A stretch of 5,569 nucleotides of DNA, from contig CAKPAQ010000067.1 in the NCBI GenBank assembly GCA_934133015.1, positions 1 through 5,569 on the forward strand. The letters run 5' to 3'. The position numbers and the translations under genes were made by a program. Positions 5,547 to 5,569 of this stretch are shown in pieces. The notes beneath the pieces are model-generated. The model was not told the origin of the DNA and made no database searches. It saw only the letters and a program-made list of their open reading frames with translations. The stretch is from an uncultured Bacilli bacterium. GTDB lineage: Bacteria; Bacillota_I; Bacilli_A; RF39; UBA660. How positions within the stretch are numbered: position 1 is the first letter of the stretch; every line of letters starts with the position of its first letter.

Positions 5547-5569
5547 TACCTTGTAAGGTTGCTTATTAT

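Overview
The window is AT-rich, with standard-code genes (Trp is TGG; the one TGA, ending spoIVFB, acts as a stop). Gene content and order point to a low-GC Gram-positive in the Bacilli/Clostridia sphere, probably an uncultured small-genome gut-type Firmicute. This rests on a compact version of the Bacillus subtilis block spoIIB-maf-radC-mreB-mreC-mreD-minC-minD-spoIVFA-spoIVFB-rplU. The lineage is inferred; no rRNA or marker gene is present.

Layout, all on the + strand. (1) Positions 1-746 hold the 3' end of a large extracytoplasmic protein with an FGE-sulfatase/C-type-lectin-like C-terminal domain. It is followed by a tiny membrane-peptide reading frame with no start codon and by a strong intrinsic terminator (829-865). 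(2) A sigma-A-type promoter (876-903) opens a tight six-gene operon: a SPOR-domain membrane protein (926-1369), radC (1369-2055), mreC (2072-2827), mreD (2829-3299), spoIVFA (3321-3935) and spoIVFB (about 3913-4656). Genes overlap or lie within about 20 bases of each other. (3) A near-consensus promoter (4661-4689) drives a single-gene unit encoding a TasA/camelysin-like surface protein with an acidic cytoplasmic head (4715-5458). A terminator follows (5493-5529). (4) The last 30 bases carry a TATAAT box and the start of a new transcript, which synteny suggests is the rplU (L21) leader.

How the genes work together: MreC and MreD are membrane scaffolds of the elongation wall-synthesis machinery. 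SpoIVFA and SpoIVFB are, respectively, the regulator and the intramembrane metalloprotease that in endospore formers cleaves pro-sigma-K in the mother cell. A SPOR-domain protein at the spoIIB position would bind septal peptidoglycan. RadC is the usual passenger of unknown cellular role. So the operon combines cell shape with sporulation.

The points most worth a second look are the apparent AUU start of spoIVFB (homology extends 23 codons upstream of the only conventional start), its shortened C-terminal CBS region, the loss of maf, mreB and minCD from the cluster, the TasA-like gene placed before the predicted rplU, and the start-less peptide after the lectin-like gene. I did not find a clearly novel defence or mobile system here.
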